Source: Bacillus sp. OV166 | GTDB taxonomy: Bacteria > Bacillota > Bacilli > Bacillales > Cytobacillaceae | Assembly: GCF_900177675.1 (NCBI RefSeq) | Contig: NZ_FXWM01000001.1 | Coordinates: forward strand, 5,589,001-5,653,000 | Direction: 5' to 3' | DNA length: 64,000 nucleotides | Part shown: piece by piece, positions 17,496-27,140 of the stretch | Position numbering within the stretch: position 1 is the stretch's first letter | How the letters are laid out: each line of letters begins with the position of its first letter | Made by a program: the position numbers and the translations under genes | Notes under the pieces: generated by a model | What the model was told of the DNA's origin: nothing | What the model saw: only the letters and a program-made list of their open reading frames with translations | The model's database searches: none

Positions 17496-18038
17496 CTATA
17501 AAAAACTCTCTAATTGATGATGAACCGTTACTTGCAGGACACCATTTTCTACTTGGACCACAAGGACATTCGTACCGCTTGGGATCGTGTCCCCATCAAA
17601 GCTTGATGCTGGCTTGGCAATTCTGCCGCTCGTACTGTCAATCATCACTTCCCCATACCCGTCAACAGGGATGGTGGTAATTACTGTCCCAGTCCGGCCA
17701 CGCAAATCTGATTCTTTATAGATTAGTGACTCCTCCGCACCCGACAGCGGGACAAGAACAAAGACATTTAATAACGTCACCACAATCAAGGATGCAGCAG
17801 CCGAGATGCCTAAAATGAGTAAATAATGTAATGAAGAAAGTCGCTCAAATAAATAACCGCTTGCCGATAGGATGGTTACGAAAGCGAAAATCAAGACTGG
17901 GTTAAGAAAATCGAGTCCGTCTCCAAACCCATGAAAATGAAAGACATCGGCAAACAAGACATAAATTAAGGTTAATACCCCGGAAATGATTAACCCATAT
18001 AAATAAATCGTTTCTAAAGGAATGCTAAATGGTTCCAT
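17496..18038 (-). CDS. yuaF: NfeD-family membrane protein
   Basis: Partner protein of flotillin, 180 residues, with four hydrophobic segments in the first 110 residues. A C-terminal soluble OB-fold-like domain (about 115-178, SDLRGRTGTVITTIPVDGYG) is typical of NfeD proteins. It is separated from floT by 14 nt and should be cotranscribed. The ATG at 18038 is chosen because AAGGA lies 9 nt upstream. The in-frame ATG at 18044 and TTG at 18047 sit too close to that site. The 267-bp region upstream to 18305 holds its promoter and the terminator of the next operon. Confidence 0.85.
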   Translation of the reverse strand: MEPFSIPLETIYLYGLIISGVLTLIYVLFADVFHFHGFGDGLDFLNPVLIFAFVTILSASGYLFERLSSLHYLLILGISAAASLIVVTLLNVFVLVPLSGAEESLIYKESDLRGRTGTVITTIPVDGYGEVMIDSTSGRIAKPASSFDGDTIPSGTNVLVVQVENGVLQVTVHHQLESFL

Positions 18039-18273
18039 GCGCATCAATCCTTATCATTCATATAAAAGGCATTTTTTCATTTTTTGCTACGTAACCACCA
18101 CTCCTCATCCATAAGCATCATCCTTTCTATGTATCTACCTTAAATACGGTTAAATTATGGAAAAGTTTCACTTTTTTATTAAAATTTACCTGATTTATTC
18201 AATAATTCGGTAATGTTTGTCGAAATCCTGCAGTGCTATTAAGAAGAATCTATGAACATTTTCACTTAAAAAT

Positions 18274-18298
18274 AAAAAAGTGCCATAGCACATGGCTA
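18274..18298 (-). terminator. Terminator of the cystine-type ABC operon
   Basis: On the minus strand, GCCAT/ATGGC with loop GTGCT is followed by TTTTTTATTTTT. The stem is short but the U-tract is good. Confidence 0.65.
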
Positions 18299-18305
18299 CA
18301 ACACC

Positions 18306-19040
18306 TTATTGAATCATATTCAAGAACTTCCTTGTTCGTTCTTCTTTTGGATTGGTGAAAATTTCTTCTGGCTTGTTCCTCTCGACAATCACACCTTGGT
18401 CCATGAAAATGACTTCATCGGCCGCTTCGCGGGCAAAGCGCATTTCATGGGTAACAACGATCATCGTCATTCCCTCCCTAGCAAGGTCCTTCATGACCTT
18501 CAATACTTCACCAACCAGTTCAGGATCAAGTGCGGACGTCGGCTCATCAAAGAGCATTACCTCTGGTTCCATTGCTAGTGCCCGGGCAATGCCGACACGC
18601 TGCTGCTGACCACCGGAGAGCTGGGCGGGAAAGTAATCAATTTTATCACCAAGGCCCACTTTCTCAAGTAATGCTTGTGCTTTTTTCCTTGCAGCTTCTT
18701 TCCCCTCTCCTTTTACAATGATTGGTCCCTCCATGACATTCTGAAGAGCTGTTTTGTGAGGAAAGAGATTATAACTTTGAAAAACCATTCCGGTTAGGCG
18801 CCGAAACGAGGCAATTTGTTTTTTAGGTACAGCTTTAGAAAAATCTAAACTTTGACCTTCGATGGAAATGACACCTTTTGTCGGAGTTTCCAACACATTC
18901 AAACAGCGGAGCATCGTTGTCTTACCGGATCCCGATGGACCGATGACAACGACCACTTTTCCTTTTTCAACGACGAGGTCAATCCCTTTTAACACCTCTA
19001 ACTGACCAAATTGCTTATATAATCCTTTAATTGAAATCAT
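18306..19040 (-). CDS. tcyC: Amino-acid (cystine-type) ABC transporter ATPase
   Basis: ATPase of a polar amino-acid importer, 244 residues, of the usual size. Walker A is GPSGSGKTT (near residues 33-41), the signature is [15 protein letters not shown] (near 133-147), Walker B is [12 protein letters not shown], and the H-loop is VVTHEM. It is the last gene of a binding protein, permease and ATPase set on the minus strand. The cystine assignment comes from the binding protein; the ATPase alone cannot define the substrate. Confidence 0.85.
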   Translation of the reverse strand: MISIKGLYKQFGQLEVLKGIDLVVEKGKVVVVIGPSGSGKTTMLRCLNVLETPTKGVISIEGQSLDFSKAVPKKQIASFRRLTGMVFQSYNLFPHKTALQNVMEGPIIVKGEGKEAARKKAQALLEKVGLGDKIDYFPAQLSGGQQQRVGIARALAMEPEVMLFDEPTSALDPELVGEVLKVMKDLAREGMTMIVVTHEMRFAREAADEVIFMDQGVIVERNKPEEIFTNPKEERTRKFLNMIQ

Positions 19041-19055
19041 CGTAAAACTCCCTCA

Positions 19056-19754
19056 TTAAGACGTGTACCGGTCCATTCTCTTTTCCAAGTATCCTTGCAA
19101 GATCGAAAGGAAAAAGCAAATGACCCAATAAAGAAGCGCTGCCTCTACGTATACCAATAGAAATTCATAGGTTGTTGAAGCAATTTCTTGGGCCCGGCGA
19201 AACATCTCTGTTACAAGAACAACTGACGCAAGAGAAGTGTCTTTTACAAGACTAATAAATGAATTCGATAATGGCGGTATGGATACTCTTGCTGCCTGCG
19301 GAAGAATGATTCTTTTTAACGCCTGGGTATAGGTCATTCCAATCGAATAACCGGCTTCCCACTGGCCCTTAGGAATGGAGATAATCGCTGCTCGAATGAT
19401 TTCTGAAGCATAGGCCCCAACACTTAGAGAAAAACCAATCACCGCGGATATAAATGGATCTAAGGTAACTCCGATATTCGGAAGTCCATAAAAAATAATG
19501 AATAACTGAACAAGCAATGGTGTTCCGCGAATCGCCGAAACATAAAATCTGGCAATCCCTTGAAAGAATTTAACCTGAGAAATTCGGGCAAGAGCCGTTA
19601 ACACCGCCAGAATAATCCCAATGATAAACGAAATGATTGTTAATGGAATGGTATTCATAATAGCACCCTCCAGCAGTGGCTGGAGGGAAGTTTTTGCAAT
19701 ATCGATTAATCTTGCCGTTCTTTCTGGGTCAGCAAAAATACTATTTAAGTACAT
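19056..19754 (-). CDS. tcyB: Amino-acid (cystine-type) ABC transporter permease
   Basis: HisM/GlnP-type permease of 232 residues. Several hydrophobic helices are visible, with the family segments GTPLLVQLFIIFYGLP (near 87-102) and the coupling loop QALKRIILPQAARVSIPPL (near 151-169). The ATG at 19754 is chosen; it overlaps the end of the binding-protein gene by 14 nt, consistent with translational coupling. An in-frame start at 19796 would add 14 residues inside the upstream gene and is less likely. Confidence 0.83.
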   Translation of the reverse strand: MYLNSIFADPERTARLIDIAKTSLQPLLEGAIMNTIPLTIISFIIGIILAVLTALARISQVKFFQGIARFYVSAIRGTPLLVQLFIIFYGLPNIGVTLDPFISAVIGFSLSVGAYASEIIRAAIISIPKGQWEAGYSIGMTYTQALKRIILPQAARVSIPPLSNSFISLVKDTSLASVVLVTEMFRRAQEIASTTYEFLLVYVEAALLYWVICFFLSILQGYLEKRMDRYTS

Positions 19755-20571
19755 CTTCACCAAACCATTTCTCAGAGATTTTTTTGTAAGTACCATCGTC
19801 GACGATATCTTTTAGCGCTTTATTCACTTCGTCAACAAGTGTGTCACTTTTCTTTCTAAACATAAAGCCGCTTGAAGAAGCATCATTTGCGGTTGCAACA
19901 ACCTTGATTGGCGCATCTGGCTTTTGCTTTTTATAGTCTAAAAATGAAAGCTTATCGTTAATGGTCACATCCACACGTTTTTGAGCAAGGAGCTCAACTG
20001 CTTGCTGGAAACCATCCACTCCAACAATCTTAGCACCATATTTCTTTGCCATATCTGCGTAGTTACTTGTCATCGATTGAGCTGCATTTAATCCTTTAAT
20101 ATCTTCAAATGCTTTAACCTTATCATTATCTTTATGAGCAATCAGGACACCTGCTGAAGTAATATATGGGTCTGAGAAATCATACTTTTCCTGACGGTCT
20201 GGACGAATCCCAACTTCGTTAGCAATTATATCAAAACGCTTCGCATCTAATCCAGCAAACATCGCATCCCACTGGGTTTCTTTAAATTCAGGTTTAACCC
20301 CGATACGTTTAGCCACCTCAGTCGCAAGATCCACATCAAATCCAGTTAGATTGCCACTAGTATCATGGAAAGTGAATGGAGGATATGTACCTTCTGTTCC
20401 AATTAAAAGTGTTCCTTCATCTTTTACCTTTTTCAATAAATCATTATCTGCTTTTTCAGCAGTTTTGTTATCAGTTTTTTTATTATCTTTATCGGCATTA
20501 TCCTTGCCGCATGCTGCTAGTACAAACATAAAGCTTAATAAGAGTGCAAAAATAATAGTAAGTTTTTTCAC
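19741..20571 (-). CDS. tcyA: Amino-acid (cystine-type) binding lipoprotein
   Basis: Solute-binding lipoprotein of 276 residues with lipobox LAAC (Cys near 21) and a Lys/Asp/Asn-rich linker. The SBP family-3 domain begins VKDEGTLLIGTEGTYPPF and contains KETQWDAMFAGLDAKRFDII, both very like B. subtilis TcyA, and it ends EKWFGED as that family does. It leads its operon. No S-box, T-box or other riboswitch was recognised in the 160 bp upstream, so sulfur control through a protein regulator is possible but unseen. Related polar amino acids cannot be excluded as substrate. Confidence 0.82.
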   Translation of the reverse strand: MKKLTIIFALLLSFMFVLAACGKDNADKDNKKTDNKTAEKADNDLLKKVKDEGTLLIGTEGTYPPFTFHDTSGNLTGFDVDLATEVAKRIGVKPEFKETQWDAMFAGLDAKRFDIIANEVGIRPDRQEKYDFSDPYITSAGVLIAHKDNDKVKAFEDIKGLNAAQSMTSNYADMAKKYGAKIVGVDGFQQAVELLAQKRVDVTINDKLSFLDYKKQKPDAPIKVVATANDASSSGFMFRKKSDTLVDEVNKALKDIVDDGTYKKISEKWFGEDVLK

Positions 20572-20691
20572 TGGTGAAACCCCCTAATTCTGATTGTTTT
20601 TATCGGATTTAATCATATTACACAGATTCGCTTCTGTCAAAGGAAAAGATGTGAACGAAATTAAAATTATTTTACCCTTTTTTATAAAATA

Positions 20692-20731
20692 AAAACCTAT
20701 CAGATATGTTTCTTATGATAGGTAGCTATTT
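20692..20731 (-). terminator. Terminator of nadE
   Basis: On the minus strand, CCTATCA/TGATAGG is followed by TTTTTATTTT. It lies immediately after the nadE stop. Confidence 0.8.
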
Positions 20732-21553
20732 TTATTTCCACCACTCGTCAAACATGGTGGTTGGTAGTTGGCGTTTATGTTCTGTCATAAGATAACGCTG
20801 TTCAATTTTCTCTGCGACTTCTTTTGAAACTGGTTTTCCTTCCAGATAATCATCGAGTTCATCATATGTAATCCCTAACTCTGTTTCGTCGGCCTGTCCA
20901 GGCTTTTGGTCCAGTAAGTCTGCGGTAGGTATTTTTAAATATAAACGTTCATCCGCACCGAGCTCTTTTAACAAGGCTTTCCCCTGCCGCTTGGTTAAGC
21001 CGCTGAGCGGAAGGATGTCAGCCCCGCCATCGCCATACTTCGTATAGAAACCCGTGACTGCTTCTGCTGCATGGTCAGTTCCAATAACAAGCAGTCCCTC
21101 CATGCCCCCGATTGCATATTGAGCAATCATCCTCATCCTAGCTTTTACATTTCCTTTTTGATAATCACTTAAAGGTGCCCCTTGATAACTTGTATCATAT
21201 TCCTTTTGTACATCATCAACGGCTGTTTTGATATTAAAGACTGTCTCACGATCTGCACGGATAAAGGCTAATGAACGCTTAGCATCTTCCTCATCTTGCT
21301 GGACACCGTAAGGGAGACGAACAGCGATAAACAAGGCATCCAGTCCTTCGTTGCGCAACTCCTCAACTGCCAGTTGAGCGAGGCGGCCTGCAAGAGTAGA
21401 GTCTTGACCGCCGCTAATCCCTAAAACATAGCCCTTTGCCTTTGTTTTGATTATGTAATTTTTCAAAAAATCAATTCGTTTCCGAATTTCTTCTTGCGGT
21501 TGAATGGTCGGACTTATGTTTAACTCCTTCATGATCTGTGCTTGCAAACTCAT
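20732..21553 (-). CDS. nadE: NH3-dependent NAD synthetase
   Basis: Cytoplasmic enzyme of 273 residues that amidates deamido-NAD to NAD using ammonia and ATP. The PP-loop is GISGGQDST (near residues 45-53), and the second conserved region is [26 protein letters not shown] (near 158-183). Its length matches the short ammonia-dependent family, with no glutaminase domain. AGGAGGA sits 7 nt before the ATG. It is a single-gene unit with its own terminator. Confidence 0.93.
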   Translation of the reverse strand: MSLQAQIMKELNISPTIQPQEEIRKRIDFLKNYIIKTKAKGYVLGISGGQDSTLAGRLAQLAVEELRNEGLDALFIAVRLPYGVQQDEEDAKRSLAFIRADRETVFNIKTAVDDVQKEYDTSYQGAPLSDYQKGNVKARMRMIAQYAIGGMEGLLVIGTDHAAEAVTGFYTKYGDGGADILPLSGLTKRQGKALLKELGADERLYLKIPTADLLDQKPGQADETELGITYDELDDYLEGKPVSKEVAEKIEQRYLMTEHKRQLPTTMFDEWWK

Positions 21554-21680
21554 TTATTGTTCCTCCTGACTCACAATTGATATATTAAATAATGTACCAT
21601 AAATATCTCTAATTCACTAAAAACTACAAGAAAGTTAGTGATTGGGGTAAATTATAATAAATAGTTCTTGGAGGGATTGG

Positions 21681-22193
21681 ATGGAAGCAAAAACGTGTAA
21701 TGAATCTCGAGTCGTGAGAACGAGTCGGATTTTTCCTAATGATGTAAATAACCATAATACCTTGTTCGGCGGAAAGTTAATCAGTGATATTGATATGATT
21801 GCCTCTATTTCGGCAGTAAGGCATTCCAGAGCGGAATGTGTCACTGCTTCAATTGATTCGGTCGACTTCCTTAGTCCAATTACACCGAAGGATTCAGTTT
21901 GTATTGAAACGTTTGTCTCGTCAACAGGATCTTCTTCCATGGAGATTTTCGTCAAAGTAATTGCGGAGAACCTGATGTCCGGGGATAGAAAAATTGCCGT
22001 AACTGCCTTTTTAACGTTTGTTGCATTGGATGACAATGGAAAACCGACAAAGGTTCCAGGAATCATCCCTGAAACCGAAGAAGAGAAAAAACTATTTGAA
22101 ACAGGAAAAGAAAGAGCCGAAAAGCGGAAAGAACACAGAAAAAGCAGTAAAGAGCTGGCAAGTGTACTGACTATACATAAGCCTTGGGAATAA
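21681..22193 (+). CDS. ykhA: Acyl-CoA thioesterase (hotdog fold)
   Basis: Predicted cytoplasmic acyl-CoA hydrolase of 170 residues in the YciA/YkhA/BACH family. The hotdog signature NNHNTLFGGKLISDIDMIASI (near 22-42) contains the conserved Asn and Asp region, and a second strand region carries SVDFLSPITPKDSV. The C-terminal tail is charged (EEEKKLFETGKERAEKRKE). GGAGGGA precedes the ATG by 6 nt. Its natural substrate is unknown; the family favours medium to long acyl-CoAs. Confidence 0.87.
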   Translation: MEAKTCNESRVVRTSRIFPNDVNNHNTLFGGKLISDIDMIASISAVRHSRAECVTASIDSVDFLSPITPKDSVCIETFVSSTGSSSMEIFVKVIAENLMSGDRKIAVTAFLTFVALDDNGKPTKVPGIIPETEEEKKLFETGKERAEKRKEHRKSSKELASVLTIHKPWE

Positions 22194-22196
22194 GAA

Positions 22197-22226
22197 CAGC
22201 GGAAGCGCTGGGGCTAGACAATAGAA
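22197..22226 (+). repeat. AGCGGAAGCGCC-type repeat, collapsed copy D
   Basis: The left-end motif AGCGGAAGCGC runs directly into the right-end motif GCTGGGGCTAGACAATAG, as if the middle of the element had been deleted. It lies 4 bp after the thioesterase stop. Confidence 0.6.
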
Positions 22227-22238
22227 AAAAAAGCATAG

Positions 22239-22270
22239 AAAAGGTTCGCGAAATTCGCGAACCTTTTAAT
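22239..22270 (+). terminator. Terminator after ykhA
   Basis: Perfect inverted repeat AAAAGGTTCGCGAA/TTCGCGAACCTTTT with a one-base centre, ending in a T run. Confidence 0.85.
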
Positions 22271-22377
22271 TTCTGTAGATCCCTTCGACTTGGTGCATTA
22301 GGAAGCAGCGGGGCCCAGCCACGATCGACCATTAGATCAAACCCTTTAGAGGAATACACCAAAATATCTAAAATGTA

Positions 22378-23352
22378 CTAATCTACAACTGATTCACTGC
22401 GCGCCTTCCAACTCATTACGCCATCTTCTTCATCAATCTCAATGGTGACATCGACGACACCTTTTTCTGCCATAATCTTTTCGTGTAAACGGTCTTTAAT
22501 ATTATCAGCCGCGGCCACCGTTAATTTTGGATCGACCTCGATTTCTAACTCCACATGCAGGTCCTCTCCCTCTTTAATAACAGTTATCCCTTGAACATCT
22601 TTGACATCAGGGTCCTCCATAACAAGAGTGCCGATTTTATTCTCCATCTCTTCATCTGCTTGACCAAGGACTCCTGCCGCATTATCCAAAAAGACTCTTC
22701 CAACAACAAAGAGCATCATCCCACCAATAAGCATCGAGGCCAAACCCTCTATTTGATGGAATGAAGTGAAGTGAGAAATGACGACTGCAATAATCGCTAA
22801 CAAGCCGCCCAAGGTTGCAACAAGGTCTTCCATGAAAACGAGCTTTGTCGCAGGTTTAGCTCTACCCATATTGGCAAAGCTTTTAGTAAAAATTTGAAAC
22901 CCAATTGCTTCAATCTCAATTTCATGTAAAATCTCTTTCATTGCTTTAAATAAAACAAACGTTTCAAGAAGCGTCGCAACGGCTAAAACTACTAAATTAA
23001 TGATAAAACCGCCCGACTCTGTAGGATGTACAACATGGTGGTAGCCTTCTTTTATGGTTTCAAATGCCATAATTCCGACAATTAACACAGCACCCAAAAG
23101 AACAAGATTCACTAAGCGCCCGAACCCATTTGGATATTTTTCAGTCGGTGCCTTCTTACTTAAGGCGGAGCCGATAAACACAAAGAACTGGTTCGCAGCA
23201 TCACCGAGGCTGTGCATCGTTTCAGCGAACATCGCCACATTGCCTGTAAACATAAAAGCAACACCTTTTATAATTGAAATGATCGTATTAATTATTGCCG
23301 CCAGCATGGCAGATTTATTACCACGTTTTAATAAATGCAGTAGTTCGCCCAT
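22378..23352 (-). CDS. Cation diffusion facilitator family transporter
   Basis: Membrane antiporter of 324 residues that exports divalent metal (zinc, manganese or similar). About six membrane helices fill the first 210 residues. The metal-site region AETMHSLGDAANQFFV lies near residues 43-58. A cytoplasmic C-terminal domain (about 225-324) carries GITVIKEGEDLHVELEIEVD. The HSLGD form is typical of the subgroup with an elongated helix-2 site. The second ATG (23352) is chosen because AGAGGA lies 4 nt before it; the first ATG at 23355 is only 1 nt away. The transported metal is not determined. Confidence 0.83.
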   Translation of the reverse strand: MGELLHLLKRGNKSAMLAAIINTIISIIKGVAFMFTGNVAMFAETMHSLGDAANQFFVFIGSALSKKAPTEKYPNGFGRLVNLVLLGAVLIVGIMAFETIKEGYHHVVHPTESGGFIINLVVLAVATLLETFVLFKAMKEILHEIEIEAIGFQIFTKSFANMGRAKPATKLVFMEDLVATLGGLLAIIAVVISHFTSFHQIEGLASMLIGGMMLFVVGRVFLDNAAGVLGQADEEMENKIGTLVMEDPDVKDVQGITVIKEGEDLHVELEIEVDPKLTVAAADNIKDRLHEKIMAEKGVVDVTIEIDEEDGVMSWKARSESVVD

Positions 23353-23510
23353 CATATCCTCTTTTCTTTGTTAAACTTTGCTTTTCTTAATATTTTCAAA
23401 AACAACTCATTTCATTATAAATAACTTTGATTAACAATGACAACAAAAGGAAACTCTTCCAAAAAGATGATAAAATAAGAGAAATGATGAGTATATTTGA
23501 AGGATAGAGA

Positions 23511-24219
23511 ATGACATTAGATGAAATCATGTGGAAACTTGCTGAACTGGGGTCGGAACAAACAAAGAAAACCTTTATCAATCACGGCGTACAGGGAACT
23601 TTCTTTGGGGTAAAGGTCGGCGATTTAAAAAAGCTAGTGAAGTATGTGAAAAAGGATCAAGAATTAGCGCTAGCGTTATATAACACCGGCAATCATGATG
23701 CCATGTATTTAGCGGGACTTTCTGTGAATCCAAAATTGATGGAAAAAGGAGACACTTCAAGAGTGGGTTAATCAAGCAAATTGGTATATGCTTGCAGAAT
23801 ATACGGTGGCCGGAGTGGCGGCGGAAAGTAACTTTGCCCTTGAGTTGGCAAGAGAATGGATAAAATCCGAAAAAGAAATGGTTGCCGTCTGCGGATGGAA
23901 TACGTATGCCAATTATTTGTCGATCACTCCTGACGAAAAGCTCGACATCGAGGAAATTCGCAACCTACTCCATCAGGTGGAAACAACTATTCATGAAGAA
24001 AAAAACCGGGTCCGCTATGTAATGAATGGATTTGTCATAAGTACCGGTGCCTATTTAACTGCTCTACATGAAGAGGCAATCAAGGTAGCTGAAAAAATCG
24101 GCAAGGTTCATGTGAATGTCGGCCAAACAGCTTGTAAAGTGCCATTAGCAACTGATTATATAAAAAAAATCGAACTCCGCGATAAAATTGGCGTCAAAAG
24201 AAAAACATGTATTTGTTAA
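23511..24219 (+). pseudogene. AlkD-like DNA alkylation repair protein, frameshifted
   Basis: HEAT-repeat DNA glycosylase-like protein (AlkD/AlkC family), split into two frames. Codons from 23511 give MTLDEIMWKLAELGSEQTKK and continue to an early TAA at 23769-23771. The remainder (QANWYMLAEYTVAG onward to 24219) lies in another frame. Removing one A from the A5 run near 23750 restores a single frame of about 235 residues reading MEKETLQEWVNQANWYMLAEY across the join. So it is a one-base insertion in a homopolymer: either a pseudogene, phase variation or a sequencing error. No neighbouring repair genes are seen. Confidence 0.78.
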
Positions 24220-24232
24220 TATAAGGGACCCC

Positions 24233-24252
24233 AATTATTGGGGCACCCTTAT
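24233..24252. terminator. Bidirectional hairpin between convergent genes
   Basis: Stem AAGGG-CCCCAA/TTGGGG-CCCTT with loop TTA. It separates the AlkD-like gene and the small gene at 24256. U-tracts are weak. Confidence 0.65.
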
Positions 24253-24255
24253 TAA

Positions 24256-24489
24256 TTATACGTTCTTAAGGACCATATATAAGCGGTTGTTCCTGTGAGC
24301 TTGTTCATCTTCTGGAGCTAAATCGTATTTTTTTAGCAAATGGAATACCTCGTTTAAAAGGTCCTGTGTATGCTCTTTTTCAAAGAATTGATTAAATAAT
24401 GGCTTCATATCTTCAGGCAAAAAAGCAGCAAGAGATACGTATTTACTTTTTACATCTTCATGGGTATGGTCTAGCTTGCATTCGCTCAT
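24256..24489 (-). CDS. Small conserved-looking hypothetical protein
   Basis: Predicted soluble protein of 77 residues, acidic and mostly helical, with no signal peptide or membrane segment. It begins MSECKLDHTHEDVKSKYVSL and has a C-terminal half rich in Leu, Lys and Glu. A ribosome binding site (GGAGGAGA on the minus strand) lies about 5 nt upstream of the ATG, and the gene has terminators on both sides, which supports real expression. The family was not recognised and no function is assigned. Confidence 0.68.
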   Translation of the reverse strand: MSECKLDHTHEDVKSKYVSLAAFLPEDMKPLFNQFFEKEHTQDLLNEVFHLLKKYDLAPEDEQAHRNNRLYMVLKNV

Positions 24490-24525
24490 AAAGTCTCCTC
24501 CTAACAGTTAATACACTTAGTATAA

Positions 24526-24553
24526 ACAAAAAAGCCCAAAAATGGGCTTTTTT
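24526..24553 (-). terminator. Terminator of the AI-2E-family permease gene
   Basis: AAAAAAGCCC/GGGCTTTTTTT flanks a short loop. On the minus strand it overlaps the stop codon of the permease gene. Confidence 0.85.
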
Positions 24554-25554
24554 TATGCCTTCTTATTCTCAGTCACTTCTAGTACATCCAAAAGGAACAC
24601 AAAGACGGGAATTCCGACAATCAATCCCCAAACACCAAAAAAGTGCTCGGAGAATATCAAGACAATGAATGTATAGAAAACTGGAAGGTTTGTTTTTGAA
24701 CTCATTAAATTTGGATTGAGAATATACGCCTCAATACCATGAATAATCATAATGGCAATGCCGACATAAAGGACTTTGATCAAACCGCCAATACTATAGG
24801 CAATAATTGCAAGCGGAATTAATGAAATAATCACACCTGCAACAGGAATAAGACCCAAAATAAAAATCAAGATGGATAACCCGCCAAGCTGTGGGAAATC
24901 CAGGATCCATAAGGAGATGGTTGTCAAAATACAGTTCACAACAGCAATGATTAGTTGGGCTTCAATCACTTTACCAAACGTTCCAACAAATTTTCGTCCA
25001 AAAAATTCAATTTCACTATAAATGGGTGAAACTTTACTGGTTCTAAATTTCTTTGTAAAGGCAATCAAACGCGGCTTTTCCAACAGGAAGAACAAACTCA
25101 TTAACAGAGCCAATAAAATTTGCAAACCAATTTTACTAATATCAGTAAAATATTTAAATACAAAGGTAAAGCCTTGCTCTAAATAGCTTGAGATTTTTAT
25201 TTCTTCCATTCGACTCATTATATAATTCAGTACAATATTATCATGCTTAGTTGTATAAAAGGCGGTTAATTGCTTGATTAATGCGGTAATTTCGCCTGCA
25301 ATCATTGGAAGATACATGACCAATCCATAAGAAAGCAAACCGACAATACTCGCATAAGATATCACAACAATTAACTTTCGGTTAAGCGGAATTTTCCTTT
25401 CAATGAATTGGACTAACCGATCCATTAAAAAAGTAAGTATGAACGTAAGTAAGATTAGATTAATCATTGACTTCATTGCATAAATAGCAATGGCAATTAA
25501 GACAAAAATTGATATTCTCTTGAAACCGGTGCTCTGCAATAGTTTATTCATCAT
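24553..25554 (-). CDS. AI-2E family (PerM-like) transporter
   Basis: Membrane protein of 333 residues with about seven to eight hydrophobic segments and the characteristic C-terminal block PLAIIAYSIGGLIKVLYVGI followed by EAYILNPNLMSSKTNLP. The family was named for AI-2 export in E. coli, but members function in several ways, including sodium/proton antiport in some Bacillaceae, so the substrate is open. B. subtilis has several paralogs (YdbI, YueF, YtvI types). Two consecutive ATG codons occur at 25554 and 25551, and no strong ribosome binding site decides between them. Confidence 0.8.
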   Translation of the reverse strand: MMNKLLQSTGFKRISIFVLIAIAIYAMKSMINLILLTFILTFLMDRLVQFIERKIPLNRKLIVVISYASIVGLLSYGLVMYLPMIAGEITALIKQLTAFYTTKHDNIVLNYIMSRMEEIKISSYLEQGFTFVFKYFTDISKIGLQILLALLMSLFFLLEKPRLIAFTKKFRTSKVSPIYSEIEFFGRKFVGTFGKVIEAQLIIAVVNCILTTISLWILDFPQLGGLSILIFILGLIPVAGVIISLIPLAIIAYSIGGLIKVLYVGIAIMIIHGIEAYILNPNLMSSKTNLPVFYTFIVLIFSEHFFGVWGLIVGIPVFVFLLDVLEVTENKKA

Positions 25555-25650
25555 AGGCCATTATCGATCCCCATTATATTCACTATAAATCACATGAAAG
25601 AATTTTTAATATACGGTTAGTTTACCAAATCTGCAGATATTTGTCTTATC

Positions 25651-26670
25651 TCAAAATTGGATTGGAGTAGTAGTATTTTCAATTGGTTTACCTTCAAAGC
25701 CTTGTTTCTTTAAATAGTCTAGAAGTAACGGCAAATAAGCAAGAGTTTCCTTTCGCTCATGTAAAAGGATAACTAGCGGTCCATTATGGTCTTTCTTCTG
25801 GTTTATTTGGTCGATAACGCTGTTGACATAGCGTTTATCCTTATAGTACCAATCCTTACTATCAATATTCCAGTCCCACATTAAATACCCATTTTCCTTG
25901 ACGGCCTTTTTATACTCGTCTGTCATGTTTGGTACGCTGCCATAGGGCGTTCTCATAATAAAAGAATCGACACCTGACACTTCCTTTAAGGTGTTACGGT
26001 TTTGGGTTAATTCACTAAGCACCGATTCTTTAGATTTATAAAATTTCTTTTGACTGTGAGATACACTATGTAGTCCAACCGTTTCACCTGTCTTGGTCAT
26101 TAATTTAACCGCTTCAGGATATCTCTTTATATTCCCGTCAATCATAAAGAATGTTGCTTTAAATTGATACTTTTCAAGAAGCGCAATAATCTTATCGGAA
26201 AAAGCTGCTGGACCATCATCAAATGTTAAATAGACAATTTTCTTACCACTATTTCTTGGTTGTGTATTTTTTGGTTTAGACGGAGCTGCAATGGATTCCT
26301 TTGTCGGTGGTTGAGAAGTAGTTTTATCTTTTGTGGTGGGGTGTGCCACAGCTTTATTTGTAGTATGATTGTTTGGCACCTTACTAGTCTCTCGTTCTTG
26401 CTGATTACTCCATATCACGGCTTTGTCTTGTTGCTTTCTTATTAATTCTTTTTCCAATTTTAAATCGTTTGTGTTCCGTACAATCATCTCCGCTGACACA
26501 TTTTTTTTCACAGGTAGATTAGTATCTTTATTTTTTTGATGATTTTTAGATTCATCGCCTGCAGCTTTTGCTTGAAAATAATTACTAACAAATATCCCTG
26601 TAAACAAAAAAACAACGGCAATGACAGCAATTAAAGTCCCCTTCGACCAACCGCTTTTAAGATTCCCCAT
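25651..26670 (-). CDS. Membrane-anchored polysaccharide deacetylase
   Basis: Predicted cell-surface deacetylase of 339 residues acting on peptidoglycan or another polysaccharide. An N-terminal membrane anchor or signal (about 13-30) is followed by a Lys/Thr/Asn-rich linker (about 36-145). A NodB-type catalytic domain (about 146-325) shows TFDDGP with the catalytic Asp and metal Asp, the HSVSH metal-binding His pair, RTPYG, and a C-terminal LLHER. The domain and motifs are clear; the exact substrate (GlcNAc or MurNAc) is not. AGAGGG precedes the ATG by about 8 nt. It forms a single-gene unit. Confidence 0.86.
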   Translation of the reverse strand: MGNLKSGWSKGTLIAVIAVVFLFTGIFVSNYFQAKAAGDESKNHQKNKDTNLPVKKNVSAEMIVRNTNDLKLEKELIRKQQDKAVIWSNQQERETSKVPNNHTTNKAVAHPTTKDKTTSQPPTKESIAAPSKPKNTQPRNSGKKIVYLTFDDGPAAFSDKIIALLEKYQFKATFFMIDGNIKRYPEAVKLMTKTGETVGLHSVSHSQKKFYKSKESVLSELTQNRNTLKEVSGVDSFIMRTPYGSVPNMTDEYKKAVKENGYLMWDWNIDSKDWYYKDKRYVNSVIDQINQKKDHNGPLVILLHERKETLAYLPLLLDYLKKQGFEGKPIENTTTPIQF

Positions 26671-26976
26671 CGATCAATCCCTCTTTGATGTTTATTATTT
26701 TTCTTTCTCCATTATAGACGAAATTTTAACCAAAGTGTTACCAAACTATGAAAATATTACAATATTAATAAAAGGTGCATATCGGCATAAAACAAGCTAA
26801 ATACATGCATTTTAACTGTTACTATTTTATTTTTGCTAACCTCAGGAATGAAGATGGGTAGTCTTAAGCTGTATATGTTGATTTTCACTTACTGCTCTCT
26901 CACTCGCCACTGCATTTATGACGGAATATTACCTTATATTAGGTCAAGGCAATAAGTACTTAAGTTCGGAAAAGAC

Positions 26977-27013
26977 AAAAAGCCCAATTCTTCAAGGAGA
27001 ATTGGGTCTTTGT
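26977..27013. terminator. Orphan terminator-like hairpin
   Basis: Stem AGCCCAATTCT/AGAATTGGG-CT with loop TCAAGG, and short A and T runs outside. No intact gene ends beside it in either direction. Confidence 0.6.
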
Positions 27014-27125
27014 TTAAGGAATGGTGATGTTGTTACAAGAGGTTTTGCATTTCTTTGGAAGGGCAATCTGTCATCATTTAGAAGAACGTTCACTCATTTT
27101 TTTGTTCAAACAACCTCCACAATTT

Positions 27126-27138
27126 GGTGCCTGACACC
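27126..27138. repeat. GGTGCCTGACACC palindrome
   Basis: A 13-bp near-perfect palindrome. It recurs at 56348-56360 and 56382-56394, and as its complement inside rnr at 34304-34316. Confidence 0.7.
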
Positions 27139-27140
27139 CA

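Noticed and set aside
22184-22381. 65-codon plus-strand frame after ykhA
   Set aside because: It runs through a repeat fragment and a terminator hairpin and has no ribosome binding site.
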